A stretch of 44,036 nucleotides of DNA, taken from contig JAFTIA010000026.1 in NCBI GenBank assembly GCA_017457105.1, positions 1 to 44,036 of the forward strand. Reading direction: 5' to 3'. Every line of letters starts with the position of its first letter. Position 1 is the first letter of the stretch. The notes below the pieces were generated by a model. The model was not told the DNA's origin, searched no databases, and saw nothing but the letters and a program-made list of their open reading frames with translations. The stretch is from Lentisphaeria bacterium. Its GTDB lineage: Bacteria > Verrucomicrobiota > Lentisphaeria > Victivallales > Victivallaceae. The translations under genes and the position numbers were made by a program. Of this stretch, positions 24,800 through 34,220 are shown piece after piece.

Positions 24800-27700
24800 T
24801 CACTGCAGAAAAAGATTCTGCGGTACCTCCACACGGGTCCCGGGGACGGCTTCCAGAATATCCACCATCATCCCATCGGCATATTCATATCCTTTCCCGG
24901 CAGCATCCAGAAGTTGAAATTGGATCCGGCCGGGATCGGAGGTATCGACATTCCCCACTTTGCCCAAAATATTTTTCCCGTTCCGAAGATATTTCCCCTG
25001 CAAAATGCGCCGGGAGGCACCGCCGCCCAGCGGCGTGTAAACCTGAAGAAGTTCAGGGACGGTCCGGTAGTACCCCGGCTTTTCCCTGACTTTTTCCAGC
25101 CGGACACGGGAGAAGGTACTGCGGAGATCTTTTAACGCAATGCCGTTTTTGTCCACAACTGCCGCCGTCCAAACGGCGGGCAATGCACCGTCTGCCCGGG
25201 TCAGAACAGGAAGCGGCCCCTGCAAAATCCCGGCGGGAGCCTTGTCCCAATCCACCTCAAAACGGATCAAACCTGGCACAGCATCGTCCAACTTGCGGAT
25301 CGTTCCCGTCAAAGCAGGGACTCCGGCAAGCCGTACAGCCCCCGCAGTGATCAGCGTGGCGCAGGAGCCCTGAATGTATTTCACCTTTTTATCTGCATCG
25401 AACCGGATGACCGCCATCTTGCCCTTCACCGCAACTTCCGGAAAACCGGGAACGGTGACTTTTTTATTTCCATCGGTACAGCCGGCGATCCAGAGGTCGC
25501 TGCGGCCGTCAGAAAGCGTCACCAGATACGCCCGGTTTTCTCCATCTCCCGTAACCGGCACAGCGGTAACTTTGCAAACAGGATCAGCACCGTCCGGCAT
25601 ACGGAAGTGAAGGAATTTGGCGAAGAAACTGATCCCATCTCCCCTGTCACGGCGGATCAGGTACGGCACGGAACGCACCACACGGGTATCCATACTCCGG
25701 ACAGAATAATATTCCCTCCCGGACTCACCGGGAAAATCCGCCACCAGCACAGGATCCAGTTTCTGCCCCGGGAAAAGCGTCAATACCGTTTTGCTGAATT
25801 CCCCCCGGAGATCTTCGCCGGATCTCCGCAAAGCCGGTTGGATCAGAAATCCGTACCCGTTCCCCGGCGGCCGCCAGTAAAAACCTTTTTCCGGATAACC
25901 GCTGAGCCGGAAATTGGGGAGAATTGTCATCCCCTTGGTCACATCACCAAAAAGACTGTGTTCCCCGGTGGGAGTGAATTTATCGCTATATTCCACCTGC
26001 CCCATGGCACTGTGGAAACTGTCATCCCGGAATGAACCTCCTTCCACGATCCCAAGATCGAACCAGTATTCCAATTTGCCGCGTTCCGGATGATCCGCCT
26101 GCCCCAGCAACCGCTCAAACCGTTTGGATTTGCTGAACGCATGATCCTGCTTTGCCATAACATACTGGATGCCGGAAGGATTGTTCCCGCAGAATGCCAG
26201 CAATTCCCCGCCGCCATTGGCAACTTTGACGATTTCCCCATCCACCACCATCTGCTGATGGGAAACACTTATGGAAGTCCAGCCCATGCGGAAATGAGTA
26301 TTGAGATACCCCTGATCGTAACTCCACTCCGCCCCCTGATCATAAAATGTCCAGCTCAAAGCTTCCAGCTGACCGTGGTTGAGCTGGGGCCCGAAGATCA
26401 TCTGGAACCCGTGCCGGTCCGCCCCCCTGCCGCCGCGGATCAGAGCAAGTCCCTTGGAACCGAAAATATTGGAGGTGTTCCCCAGATAGTCCTTATCCGG
26501 CGGCAGTGACTCAATGGCTTTCAAATCCTCTTTGCTGATATTCCAGACCAGACTCCGCTGAAGGGGCGGCGTACAGGGCTCATTCCCGTGGACATTCCGC
26601 AAATATTTTGCCGCCGCCATCCGCTGTTCCGGCGAACCGTGGATATAAAGCTCCCACACGCCGGGCATTTGCCGGGGGAATCCCCGGTCAAGCCCCTTCC
26701 CCGCAGAGGCAGGTGTACGCATGGCGGGCGGAGCCACATACATTTGCGGGCCGTCATCACCGGTCATGGGGACCTTGCCCCCCACTTCCAGTTTATCGGC
26801 ATAACGATCAAGCAAGCTGCAAAATACCGGATCATCATAAATACGCTTGATCCCCGGCCATTTCTGCCGCACCGCACTGTCGTAAAACGCCGCAAGATCC
26901 CGGTACAGCTCAATGGAGTGCTGGCTGTACATAAAAGAAGACTCCGTATAAAGACCGTTCCGGTTCACCGCCGTATTCAGTACCGCCGGGAAGCCGATAT
27001 CTTCGCTGAAAAGCGGCTCTGCAAGAACCGGGATATTCAGCAGCAGCCCCACAGCGGCGGCACCACGCATATAATCCACATGGCCGTTGTGCATCCGTGT
27101 CCCGTCATAAGCAAACCCGAGGCAGTAAATTGCCCCGTTCCACAAAAGGTCCCGGATGATATTTTCCCCGCGGGTACGGCCGGAAACCACGGAGGGAGCA
27201 TCCAGTTCCCCGGAGGGCAGAACCGCATCAAATGCGTGAACATAATTCATCAGCCCCCGTGCCACCTGATAATAGGGCCGCTGCAGTCTGCCGCCCCGCA
27301 AATAATCATTGGAACTGATCGGGTAATCCAGCGGCCCCCGCAAATTCGCGCAATAACTCTGCGCCAGACGGTCCATCAGAACGGCGATACAGCGGGCATA
27401 CTTTTTATCTCCGGTAAGTAAATAGCAATCCGCCAGCGCAGGCAGCACTCTTTCATCCAGTTCCGCATACACAAATCCATGCGCCCGGGCGGTATAATCT
27501 TTCACCTGTTTCGGGGTGGATTTTTCATTGGGGTAAAGGATTTGATCCTTGCCGATGACCTTAAAGGGATTCCTGATACCGCCCCAGCGCAAACGCCCCC
27601 CCTGCGGACAGACGTTCAGCCCGAGGCCGTAAAGAATATCCTTCCCCGGCGGCGGGATCAGGGAACGCAGTTCCCCGTCGCTCAATGACAGATAATTTTT

Positions 27701-28402
27701 TACAAGAGCGTGCTGTCTTGCCAAAAAAGACTGCAAGTGGGGCGTCGATGCAAGGTGTTTCCGGGCTTTCGCGTTGCTTTCAGGCGAAAGAAACACCATC
27801 GGGCGGGGCGTTTGATTGAGTTTTGCCACGGTGCAATCGGCGGGGAGCTGCAATTTGGCAGCTTTCCTGTCCCCCGGGGTCCCGTCTGCAATATCGCCGT
27901 CATAAGGCTCGATCAACACCTGGTCCACCACCATCCGCCCCAGAGCTTTATGATTGGAATAGATGTAAATACACGCCTCATTGATCCCCGCCGGAACAGA
28001 GAAAAAAAGTTCATATTTTTCAAAAGTGTCTGCAGAATCCGCTTTGACTGCAATCTGCCGGATGATCCCGGCAGGCAGAAGCCGCACCTGAAAAGAAATG
28101 CTGTCCCCCACATGATCCGGCAAGGCTTTGACCAACAAACTACCACGGTAGCCCTGCCCGGGTTTTACCGGAATATTCTGCCGGACACCGATGGCCTTAT
28201 CTTTCAGGACATCCACAAGTTCCAGCATGGAATTGCCAGTCTCCCGGACAATGCGAATGGAATTTTCCCGACCTCCGCCATACGGGAGCCATGGCGATTT
28301 TCCGCTTTTCAGTGGAACATCAAAAGCCCCGTCCTGCACAATATTGGCCCCCATACACCACGCTCCGGCAAGAAGCATCAGACAAGCAGCGATCTTTTCC
28401 AC
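24800..28402 (-). CDS. Giant secreted heparinase II/III-like protein with N-terminal carbohydrate-binding-type domain
   Basis: About 1200 residues. GTG at 28402 is preferred because AAGGA lies 6 nt upstream; the ATG two codons earlier abuts the binding site. A signal peptide (EKIAACLMLLAGAWCMGA) leads to a jelly-roll module (about 22-168, NIVQDGAFDVPLKSGKSPW start, typical of CBM-like domains). An alpha/alpha-toroid follows (about 200-620), with LADCYLLTGDKKYARCIAVLMDRLAQSY and NGLYTESSFMYSQHSIELYRDLAAF. The heparinase-like sandwich then shows GADRHGFQMIFGPQLNHGQLEALSWTFYDQGAEWSYDQGY, where His-Gly and Asp-Gln positions replace the usual His-x-His-x-Asp. It is probably a polysaccharide lyase of unknown substrate. 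It is not obviously co-transcribed with gdx (about 120-nt gap with its own promoter). Confidence 0.8.
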   Translation of the reverse strand: MEKIAACLMLLAGAWCMGANIVQDGAFDVPLKSGKSPWLPYGGGRENSIRIVRETGNSMLELVDVLKDKAIGVRQNIPVKPGQGYRGSLLVKALPDHVGDSISFQVRLLPAGIIRQIAVKADSADTFEKYELFFSVPAGINEACIYIYSNHKALGRMVVDQVLIEPYDGDIADGTPGDRKAAKLQLPADCTVAKLNQTPRPMVFLSPESNAKARKHLASTPHLQSFLARQHALVKNYLSLSDGELRSLIPPPGKDILYGLGLNVCPQGGRLRWGGIRNPFKVIGKDQILYPNEKSTPKQVKDYTARAHGFVYAELDERVLPALADCYLLTGDKKYARCIAVLMDRLAQSYCANLRGPLDYPISSNDYLRGGRLQRPYYQVARGLMNYVHAFDAVLPSGELDAPSVVSGRTRGENIIRDLLWNGAIYCLGFAYDGTRMHNGHVDYMRGAAAVGLLLNIPVLAEPLFSEDIGFPAVLNTAVNRNGLYTESSFMYSQHSIELYRDLAAFYDSAVRQKWPGIKRIYDDPVFCSLLDRYADKLEVGGKVPMTGDDGPQMYVAPPAMRTPASAGKGLDRGFPRQMPGVWELYIHGSPEQRMAAAKYLRNVHGNEPCTPPLQRSLVWNISKEDLKAIESLPPDKDYLGNTSNIFGSKGLALIRGGRGADRHGFQMIFGPQLNHGQLEALSWTFYDQGAEWSYDQGYLNTHFRMGWTSISVSHQQMVVDGEIVKVANGGGELLAFCGNNPSGIQYVMAKQDHAFSKSKRFERLLGQADHPERGKLEYWFDLGIVEGGSFRDDSFHSAMGQVEYSDKFTPTGEHSLFGDVTKGMTILPNFRLSGYPEKGFYWRPPGNGYGFLIQPALRRSGEDLRGEFSKTVLTLFPGQKLDPVLVADFPGESGREYYSVRSMDTRVVRSVPYLIRRDRGDGISFFAKFLHFRMPDGADPVCKVTAVPVTGDGENRAYLVTLSDGRSDLWIAGCTDGNKKVTVPGFPEVAVKGKMAVIRFDADKKVKYIQGSCATLITAGAVRLAGVPALTGTIRKLDDAVPGLIRFEVDWDKAPAGILQGPLPVLTRADGALPAVWTAAVVDKNGIALKDLRSTFSRVRLEKVREKPGYYRTVPELLQVYTPLGGGASRRILQGKYLRNGKNILGKVGNVDTSDPGRIQFQLLDAAGKGYEYADGMMVDILEAVPGTRVEVPQNLFLQ

Positions 28403-28542
28403 AGTCATTCCTTTCAGAAGTTTTTATAAAATAGAACACCATTACAGTAAATCTTATTTTACAAAATTCAACGCCTCTTGAAAAAAAGGAAAAAAGTATT
28501 ACAGTACTCTGGACTTGAAGGTATAAATGGAAAGGTTTCAGG

Positions 28543-29484
28543 ATGCAGAAAATCGCAGATTTGTTTCCGGTATTGCCGGAGAAACTCCGTCAGAAACGAC
28601 TTGAATGGCCTCACGGAAAAATCAATGCGGTTCTGGACACCGATCTTTCCAACGAAATCGACGACCTGTTTGCACTGGGGCTGGCGATCCTGACTCCGGA
28701 AAAAATAAATTTACAAGCTGTTACAGCGGTGCCGTTTTTCAATAATCGCTCCACCTCTCCGCAGGACGGCATGGAAAAAAGTTATCAGGAGATCCTCTAC
28801 TCTCTGGAACTGCTGAAAAAACAGAAGGAACATTTTGTTTTCAGAGGTTCAGAAAATTACCTGCCGGATCCTTTTACGCCGGTGGAAAGCCCTGCCGCCC
28901 GCCGCATTGTGGAATTGGCGCAGGAAGCCGCCGGCAAGGATGAAGTGCTTTACATTTTTGCCATCGGTGCCATTACCAATGTGGCATCGGCACTGCTCCT
29001 TTCCCCGGAAATCATCAAAAATACGGTCATTATATGGCTGGGCGGTCACAACTTGCATACCAGAGTCAACAATGAATTCAACTTCTATCAGGACATTGCG
29101 GCAAGTCAGGTCATTTTTGATTCCGGGGTCCCGCTGGTCTGGGTCCCCTGTGCCGGCGTGGCGGAACTCCTGATCACATCGCTGCCGCAGATCGAAACAA
29201 ACTGCGGCAACGGCACTGAATTCGGAAAATATCTTCAGAAACGCTCCCGGGATTATATGAAAAATGATCCGCAGGCCCTGAAAGTGATCTGGGATATTTC
29301 CACAGTTTTGTATATCCTCCGCCCGGATCTGGTAACAAGCCGCCTGATCCCTGCGCCCATCCCGGCAGATGACGGGGCGTGGATCGAAGAGGCAAACCGC
29401 CACACCATCCGGCAAGTCACTTATTTGAACCGCCCCGGCAGTTTCCAATATTTATACGAAATCCTGCAAAAAGCCCCCCAATAA
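28543..29484 (+). CDS. Nucleoside hydrolase (IUNH family)
   Basis: 313 residues. The calcium- and ribose-binding N-terminus appears as NAVLDTDLSNEIDDLFAL (about 28-45), a variant of the usual DTDPGxDDA: Asn-Glu replaces the Gly region. FAIGAITNVASALL, LGGHNLHTRVNNEFNFYQDIAASQVIF and a C-terminal Asp-containing loop also match the family. It hydrolyses the N-glycosidic bond of nucleosides in purine/pyrimidine salvage. The altered first motif and the missing Pro-Gly suggest a divergent subfamily. AAAGG precedes the ATG. Confidence 0.88.
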   Translation: MQKIADLFPVLPEKLRQKRLEWPHGKINAVLDTDLSNEIDDLFALGLAILTPEKINLQAVTAVPFFNNRSTSPQDGMEKSYQEILYSLELLKKQKEHFVFRGSENYLPDPFTPVESPAARRIVELAQEAAGKDEVLYIFAIGAITNVASALLLSPEIIKNTVIIWLGGHNLHTRVNNEFNFYQDIAASQVIFDSGVPLVWVPCAGVAELLITSLPQIETNCGNGTEFGKYLQKRSRDYMKNDPQALKVIWDISTVLYILRPDLVTSRLIPAPIPADDGAWIEEANRHTIRQVTYLNRPGSFQYLYEILQKAPQ

Positions 29485-29513
29485 GTTTTTTGCAGAGAAA
29501 TCTGCCATCAAAC

Positions 29514-29542
29514 TTGACACATTCTGCAAAATGTGTTATACT
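29514..29542 (+). promoter_or_regulatory. Consensus sigma-70 promoter for the small secreted protein
   Basis: TTGACA (29514-29519, perfect -35), 17-nt spacer, TATACT (29537-29542) preceded by TGT. It starts 30 nt after the nucleoside hydrolase stop and is the strongest promoter in the window. Confidence 0.9.
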
Positions 29543-29577
29543 TCCCATAAACACCTCACACCGGAAAGGAGGAAAAA

Positions 29578-29985
29578 ATGAAAACACTGAAAACGGTATC
29601 CTGTGTCATGGTCATTCTCCTGGGAGCCATGCTGCCCCAAGTGCTGGCGGCTCCGGCTCCGGACAAGGCCGGTACGCCTTCAAACACGGTCAAAACCTTT
29701 TTTACAAGCATGGCAAAAACAGATTTTGCCGCTGCAAAGAAATGCGTTAAAGCGGACGAACTCAAACAAATGATCACCGCACTGGAAAAGCTGATCAAAG
29801 AAGTGCCGGATTTGAAAAAAGATACCGCAGAAGAATATGCACCCATGGTGAAAGCGCAGTATCTTGCTGAAAAAATCACCGGCAGCAAGGCGGAGGTGAC
29901 CATTTCTTATAAAACATCAAAAGGTGTCAAAAAAGAGACATACAAACTGGAAAAATCCGGCTCACAATGGGTGATTGCAGACTGA
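29578..29985 (+). CDS. Small secreted NTF2-like (DUF4878-type) protein
   Basis: 135 residues with a signal peptide (TLKTVSCVMVILLGAMLPQVLAAPA). The mature part, PSNTVKTFFTSMAKTDFAAAKKCV...VTISYKTSKGVKKETYKLEKSGSQWVIAD, follows the pattern of lumazine-binding/DUF4878 NTF2-like domains (a helix followed by a curved beta sheet). Its function is unknown; such proteins bind small ligands or act as periplasmic adaptors. It has a near-consensus promoter, an AAAGGAGG binding site and its own terminator, so it is probably a highly expressed single-gene unit. Confidence 0.75.
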   Translation: MKTLKTVSCVMVILLGAMLPQVLAAPAPDKAGTPSNTVKTFFTSMAKTDFAAAKKCVKADELKQMITALEKLIKEVPDLKKDTAEEYAPMVKAQYLAEKITGSKAEVTISYKTSKGVKKETYKLEKSGSQWVIAD

Positions 29986-30015
29986 AAAACCCCATTCCGC
30001 CGACAACATGGACAA

Positions 30016-30050
30016 AGCCGGGAGTTGAACACAGCTCCCGGCTCTTTATC
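30016..30050 (+). terminator. Rho-independent terminator after the NTF2-like gene
   Basis: 9-bp GC-rich stem AGCCGGGAG / CTCCCGGCT (30016-30024 and 30035-30043) with a 10-nt loop, followed by CTTTATCTT. Confidence 0.75.
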
Positions 30051-30073
30051 TTAAAAAAATGCGGCCGCCGCCT

Positions 30074-31753
30074 TCATTTGGTCGAAAGGGTCACCTGATC
30101 CGAAGTTAAAACAAAATGATGTTCGATCTCCATTGCATATAATGGGCCGTGAGCCGTTTGAAGTGTCCGGCAATGGGCCTGTTCGGAAGCTGAATAATCG
30201 AATTTCCTGCCGGTATAAGGCGAAATATACTCTCGGGAAAGATAACGGGGAACAAGCCCGGACAGTTTTGCCGGATATTTGCCGTGTTCCGCATAATAAA
30301 GTTTTAAAGCAATGGCAGTACGCCCCAAGACGATCCCGAGCCGCTGGTTTTTGGCGGCGTTGGCATACATCCCGTCACCGGGGATAACGACCTGCTGTTC
30401 CAAATTTTTCAACGCCGGGATCCTGTTTACAGCATCAAAGAATCCCCGATAGCGGAAGGTGTTCAAATACGGTGTATAGAAAAATGCTGCAAGAGCCCCG
30501 TTGTTTTCCGCAGGGATGGTCAAATAGAACCCGGCTTCACAGGGAAGATGCACTTTCCAACTTTTGCTCCAGTCAAGCAGTTTCCGGTAGGCAGGCAAAC
30601 TGGTTTTCTCTTCCGGACCGTACTTCACCAGCGCATCGACCCAAATCTTCCGGGCCGCCGTCCGTACCAGTTCGCAAATCAGGAATGGAGTATCCGCAGG
30701 GATCAAACGCTCAAGTTCGGGGTATTTCAAGAGTTCCGGCAAAACTTTTTCCTTTTGATTTGTACGGGAATAAAGTTCAGCAATATCCGCCCGGTGGCGA
30801 ACCAGAGAACGGAAGTGATTCAAGGTTGACAGATACAGTATGTCCCGGTCAATATATGCGGAACTTTTTTTCAAAGAATCCAGATATTTTTCCAGCACCG
30901 GCGAAGTAAAAAATTTCAAAGTGTACTCTTTTTCGTCATCCGGAACAGTATCTTTTTGCCAATCATATTTCCCGGAGCGGGGCGGGTTGTATTTGGCGTG
31001 TTTTGTGTAAAATTCCGGATCGATCAAAGATTTCAATTCCGGCGGATCCACTGCCGCAGTCTTCAGAGGTAAAATCGCAAGTTCAGCAGCTTTTTTATCA
31101 ACTGCATTTTTTGCCCATGCTCCTGCGCCCCACGCAGTAAGCCATAGAATACATACCAATCCAGTAAAACTCCCGGCAAAGATAAAAATATTTTTCCATG
31201 ACCGGTTTTCTGTTTTAAGTGTATGCCATAACCACAATAATCCGCCGAGGAAGTTCACCAAAAGCATAACACATACCGCAGGCAGCATGGAAATATCCGG
31301 CGAAAACACATCCCTTTTTGCAGCTGCAAAAAAGTTTACCCATGCGGCGATCCCGTAATATTGCGGAAGAAAAAGCAAATGTCCAGAGAGAAAAGCCAAG
31401 CTCAAAGTCCATAATAACGCCCCATACCATTTTGATGCGTTTTTCCGGCAGTTGTAACCCCATAAAAAAAGAATGATCCCGCAGAAAAAGACGGCGATCC
31501 CCATCACGGACATGACTTGCCATGGAATAACGATCTCATCTGCCATAAAAGCCAAATGCGGAGATTTTTTCAAAAGGACCTCTTTGACCGCCCCTTTACA
31601 GAAAAAAACACCCCCGCCTGCCAAAGCGGATACCACCACTCCGGCAAGACTCCAATATGGAACGATCCGGCTTTTTTCAGCACCTCCTGCCGCAAATGCC
31701 GCAATCAGCACACAGATAAAAGCAAGAGTAAGAAAGATTGTTACTGGAATCAT
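30074..31753 (-). CDS. Membrane protein of unknown function
   Basis: 559 residues. About seven transmembrane segments fill residues 1-225, for example IPVTIFLTLAFICVLIAAFA and PWQVMSVMGIAVFFCGIILF. A cytoplasmic or periplasmic helical domain occupies the rest. The C-terminus has ALKLYYAEHGKYPAKLSGLVPRYLSREYISPYTGRKFDYS. This pattern is widespread in Planctomycetes-Verrucomicrobia-Chlamydiae proteins and in pseudopilin-like C-termini, where it is thought to be a small sorting or binding module. I do not recognise a function. A promoter with an extended -10 lies at 31945-31972. Confidence 0.7.
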   Translation of the reverse strand: MIPVTIFLTLAFICVLIAAFAAGGAEKSRIVPYWSLAGVVVSALAGGGVFFCKGAVKEVLLKKSPHLAFMADEIVIPWQVMSVMGIAVFFCGIILFLWGYNCRKNASKWYGALLWTLSLAFLSGHLLFLPQYYGIAAWVNFFAAAKRDVFSPDISMLPAVCVMLLVNFLGGLLWLWHTLKTENRSWKNIFIFAGSFTGLVCILWLTAWGAGAWAKNAVDKKAAELAILPLKTAAVDPPELKSLIDPEFYTKHAKYNPPRSGKYDWQKDTVPDDEKEYTLKFFTSPVLEKYLDSLKKSSAYIDRDILYLSTLNHFRSLVRHRADIAELYSRTNQKEKVLPELLKYPELERLIPADTPFLICELVRTAARKIWVDALVKYGPEEKTSLPAYRKLLDWSKSWKVHLPCEAGFYLTIPAENNGALAAFFYTPYLNTFRYRGFFDAVNRIPALKNLEQQVVIPGDGMYANAAKNQRLGIVLGRTAIALKLYYAEHGKYPAKLSGLVPRYLSREYISPYTGRKFDYSASEQAHCRTLQTAHGPLYAMEIEHHFVLTSDQVTLSTK

Positions 31754-31763
31754 TTTTCACCAC

Positions 31764-31883
31764 TTAACATGTGTTCATCAACCCGTAATGTACCATCCCA
31801 CGCCGCCGGAGCATAAAAGCCCCGGACTCAGGCAGAACAAGTGCAATGGATACGGCAACAAGGTATTCCATCTGCTTTTTCAA
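31764..31883 (-). CDS. Possible 39-residue leader ORF
   Basis: TTG start at 31883 with a G-rich site (GGGGGGAT) about 4 nt upstream, within the 5' transcript of the membrane protein gene. It would encode a short hydrophobic-then-basic peptide (start LKKQMEYLVAVSIALVLPES) and stops 10 nt before the next start codon. No homologue is recognised. It could be a leader peptide or chance. Confidence 0.3.
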   Translation of the reverse strand: MKKQMEYLVAVSIALVLPESGAFMLRRRGMVHYGLMNTC

Positions 31884-31944
31884 AGATCCCCCCCTTTTCC
31901 GTCAAAGTTTCCGCTTCAGGCAAACCAATACTTATGCCTTGTAA

Positions 31945-31972
31945 AGTATAGCATGTATCCGGCAAAAATCAA
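31945..31972 (-). promoter_or_regulatory. Promoter for the unknown membrane protein transcript
   Basis: On the minus strand TTGATT (31967-31972), 16-nt spacer, TATACT (31945-31950) preceded by TGC. Confidence 0.65.
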
Positions 31973-32301
31973 ACAATCACATCCGGCATTACAGGCAGGC
32001 CGGAAAATGGTACCTGATACAGCATGAAATGTTTTCCTTTGCGGGGCAACCGGGGGTATTTTGCCGCTTTTTTTATTCTCTATTCAGAAGTCGGCTTTCC
32101 ATTCAAAGCGAAAATCAGAACCATTTTGGAGAATAATCCTGCGGGTCTATTATGGTGTGGTGGTTATATTTATTTCGAAAGAAAAGTCCTCGAGCATTTT
32201 CACTTAATCCGGAATGTTCTCTCAAGCTAAAACGGTCGCAAGTTAATAGAAAATAGTTGTTGCTTCGTTCATTTGCGGCTTTTGCGAAAAAAGATGGAGG
32301 C
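31973..32301. other. AT-rich intergenic stretch with repeat copy 1
   Basis: No convincing gene is present. It holds a terminator-like hairpin followed by eight T residues (about 32040-32074, plus strand) and the first copy of the ~101-nt direct repeat (32090-32190). The plus-strand ORF at 32024-32230 overlaps the repeat and is judged spurious. Confidence 0.6.
32090..32190. repeat. Direct repeat copy 1 flanking the symporter
   Basis: About 101 nt, matching 33945-34045 at roughly 85%, with two identical blocks: 33 nt beginning TTCAAAGCGAAAATC and about 31 nt beginning CTATTATGGTGTGG. The central ~12 nt differ completely. Same orientation as copy 2. Confidence 0.85.
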
Positions 32302-33614
32302 TTATTTTGTAAGCATACTGTTCTTTTTGCCGACAATGTAAGTGCATATATTGTCGCCAGTTACATTACAGGCTGTTTCAAACATATCCAGCAGCGGATT
32401 GATACCGATTGCCAATGCCACAATAGTTGCAGTCTGTGCATCATCAAGTCCGAGATTGCTCAACACCATGAAAAGCAGAAATACACTGCCACCGGGGATC
32501 CCGCCCGCTCCAACTGATGCAAAAACAACCGAAATCACCAATATTGCCAGTTGCCCCATCGAGAGGTCGATTCCGAAAATATTTACTGCCAATATGGCAA
32601 AAACAGGCAAATGTACGCAAACTCCATCCATATTGATCGTTGCCCCCAGCGGCAATGAAAAACTGGAAAGTTCCCGACGGATATTCAAACTATCCATTAC
32701 TCTGAATGAACAGGGCAGCGTTGCCGCACTGGAGCGGGTAAGGAATGCGGTAAAAATCGCTTCTTTAAGTTTGAAAATGATCTTGTAAGGATTTTCTCTG
32801 CAGAATATTCCGACAAAAATCGGGTAAATCACAAAAATCATCGCCAAAACACCGATAATTACGCAAATCGTAATTTGAAAATAAGGCATAAAAAGTTTTG
32901 CTCCGTAGGTGGCAAAATTGACCGCCGTCAAAGCAAAAACGCCCACCGGAAAATATTCCATGATCCAGTCAATGATCTTAAAGGCTGCTCTCTGGCAGAT
33001 GTCAAAGATCTGCAGCAGCAGATTGCCGGATTTACCGATTTCGCTCTCTTCGCCGTTTTTATCGATCAAAACCCGTATCGCCAGTCCGAAGAGCAGGGCA
33101 AAGATAATAACAGGCAGAAAATTACCTTCTGCAAGAGCCTGGAAAGGATTCATAAACAATTCATTCAAAAATTGAGCAAAGCCGCCGCCGGATTCGCCTT
33201 TCATTTTTATTGAAGCAACATCATTGGCAAATTTTCCGGAAAGAGTTGAAAAATTCTGCATTTCAGGATTCAGCCCAAGTGCCAGAATACAACCGAAAAA
33301 TGCTGCAAACAAAGATGTGGCAAAATACCATAACAATACAAAAATCCCGATTTTGCCAAACTTTTTGATCGGCAAACTGGCAGAGCCGCTGACCAGAGAA
33401 AAGAAAATGATCGGGATCACGATCATTTTCAACATCGAAACCAGTACAGTGCCGAACGGTGCAATGATCTGAATGATTTTTCAGCCCACGCAGATGAACA
33501 GCTTTCTCCCAGCTTAAAAAGCACGATTCCGCCAATAATACCCAAAATAAAGGCAATAGCCATTTTCAGAAAAAGCGGCACCGAACAGTAATAATTAAAA
33601 ATTTTTTTGAACAT
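32302..33614 (-). pseudogene. Na+/dicarboxylate (glutamate) symporter, DAACS family, frameshifted
   Basis: The N-terminal part (33429-33614, MFKKIFNYYCSVPLFLKMAIAFILGIIGGIVLF) and the main part (32302-33435) lie in different frames. If a sixth A is restored in the run of five A on the minus strand (plus 33477-33481), the frame continues as WAEKIIQIIAPFGTVLVSMLKMIVIPIIFFSLVSG. That gives a normal ~437-residue transporter. Conserved features are present: the Ser-rich SSAATLP segment, LGATINMDGVCVH and VGAGGIPGGSVF. It may be a recent pseudogene, a phase-variable gene or a sequencing error. Base composition is more AT-rich than its neighbours and it is flanked by ~101-nt direct repeats, suggesting transfer. 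Confidence 0.85.
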
Positions 33615-33944
33615 TTTTCATTCCCCGGACTTATATTATCAAAACAAATTTTACACCCTGATAAAATTAAACAACACTTATGTAATATAATCGCAAATGG
33701 AATTTTCTTCAAATCTGTTTTTGTTTTTATTCTGCCAAATTCGGATAAAATATTACCATTTGGGTATATCCCATGGAGCATCCGCGCGGTTTTTGCAGGA
33801 TCGAACAATAAAGGCATCAGCACAGAAAAACTCAAACAGGCATTGCTGCAGCCTGTTTGCGTTTTAAGGGGCGTATTGCGGCGATTGGCGGTCAGGATAG
33901 GTAAACGGTCGGCTTGTTGCTTCCCCTTTGCCGTGTTTGGAAAT

Positions 33945-34045
33945 GTCGGCTTGACCTTCAAAGCGAAAATCAGAACCATTTTGGAGAATTTTCCAAAGTG
34001 GCTATTATGGTGTGGTGGTTATATTTATTTCGGAAGGAAAGTCCT
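33945..34045. repeat. Direct repeat copy 2 flanking the symporter
   Basis: See copy 1 at 32090-32190. The two copies bracket 1.75 kb containing only the symporter gene and its upstream region. Confidence 0.85.
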
Positions 34046-34192
34046 GTATGACCTTGTTTACTATCAGAGAGTTTTGAGAGAATCTGTGCAAAACACTTTT
34101 CTTTTCGGAGAATTTGCTGTTCTCTATTTGTTCTCTGTTTGGGAGAGTTTACGCTATAAGTACCTGTCTTTCGTTGGGTAAAATCAAGATAC

Positions 34193-34220
34193 AAAAAAAT
34201 CCAGTCATAAAGGACTGGAT
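34193..34220 (-). terminator. Rho-independent terminator outside the left end of the integrative element
   Basis: On the minus strand an 8-bp stem ATCCAGTC / GACTGGAT with a 6-nt loop is followed by seven T residues (34193-34199). After excision of the element it would lie just downstream of tRNA-Pro, so it is probably the original tRNA terminator. Confidence 0.8.

Noticed and set aside
32040-32077. Plus-strand terminator
   Set aside because: The stem needs a bulge (GCGGGGCAA against TTGCCGC) and no plus-strand gene ends nearby; only mentioned as terminator-like.
32024-32230. 68-residue plus-strand ORF and its relative at 33843-34181
   Set aside because: Similarity between them comes from the direct repeat. 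Neither has a ribosome binding site and the flanking residues are unrelated.
33566-33979. 137-residue minus-strand ORF
   Set aside because: It overlaps the symporter start and repeat copy 2, has no ribosome binding site and no recognisable fold.
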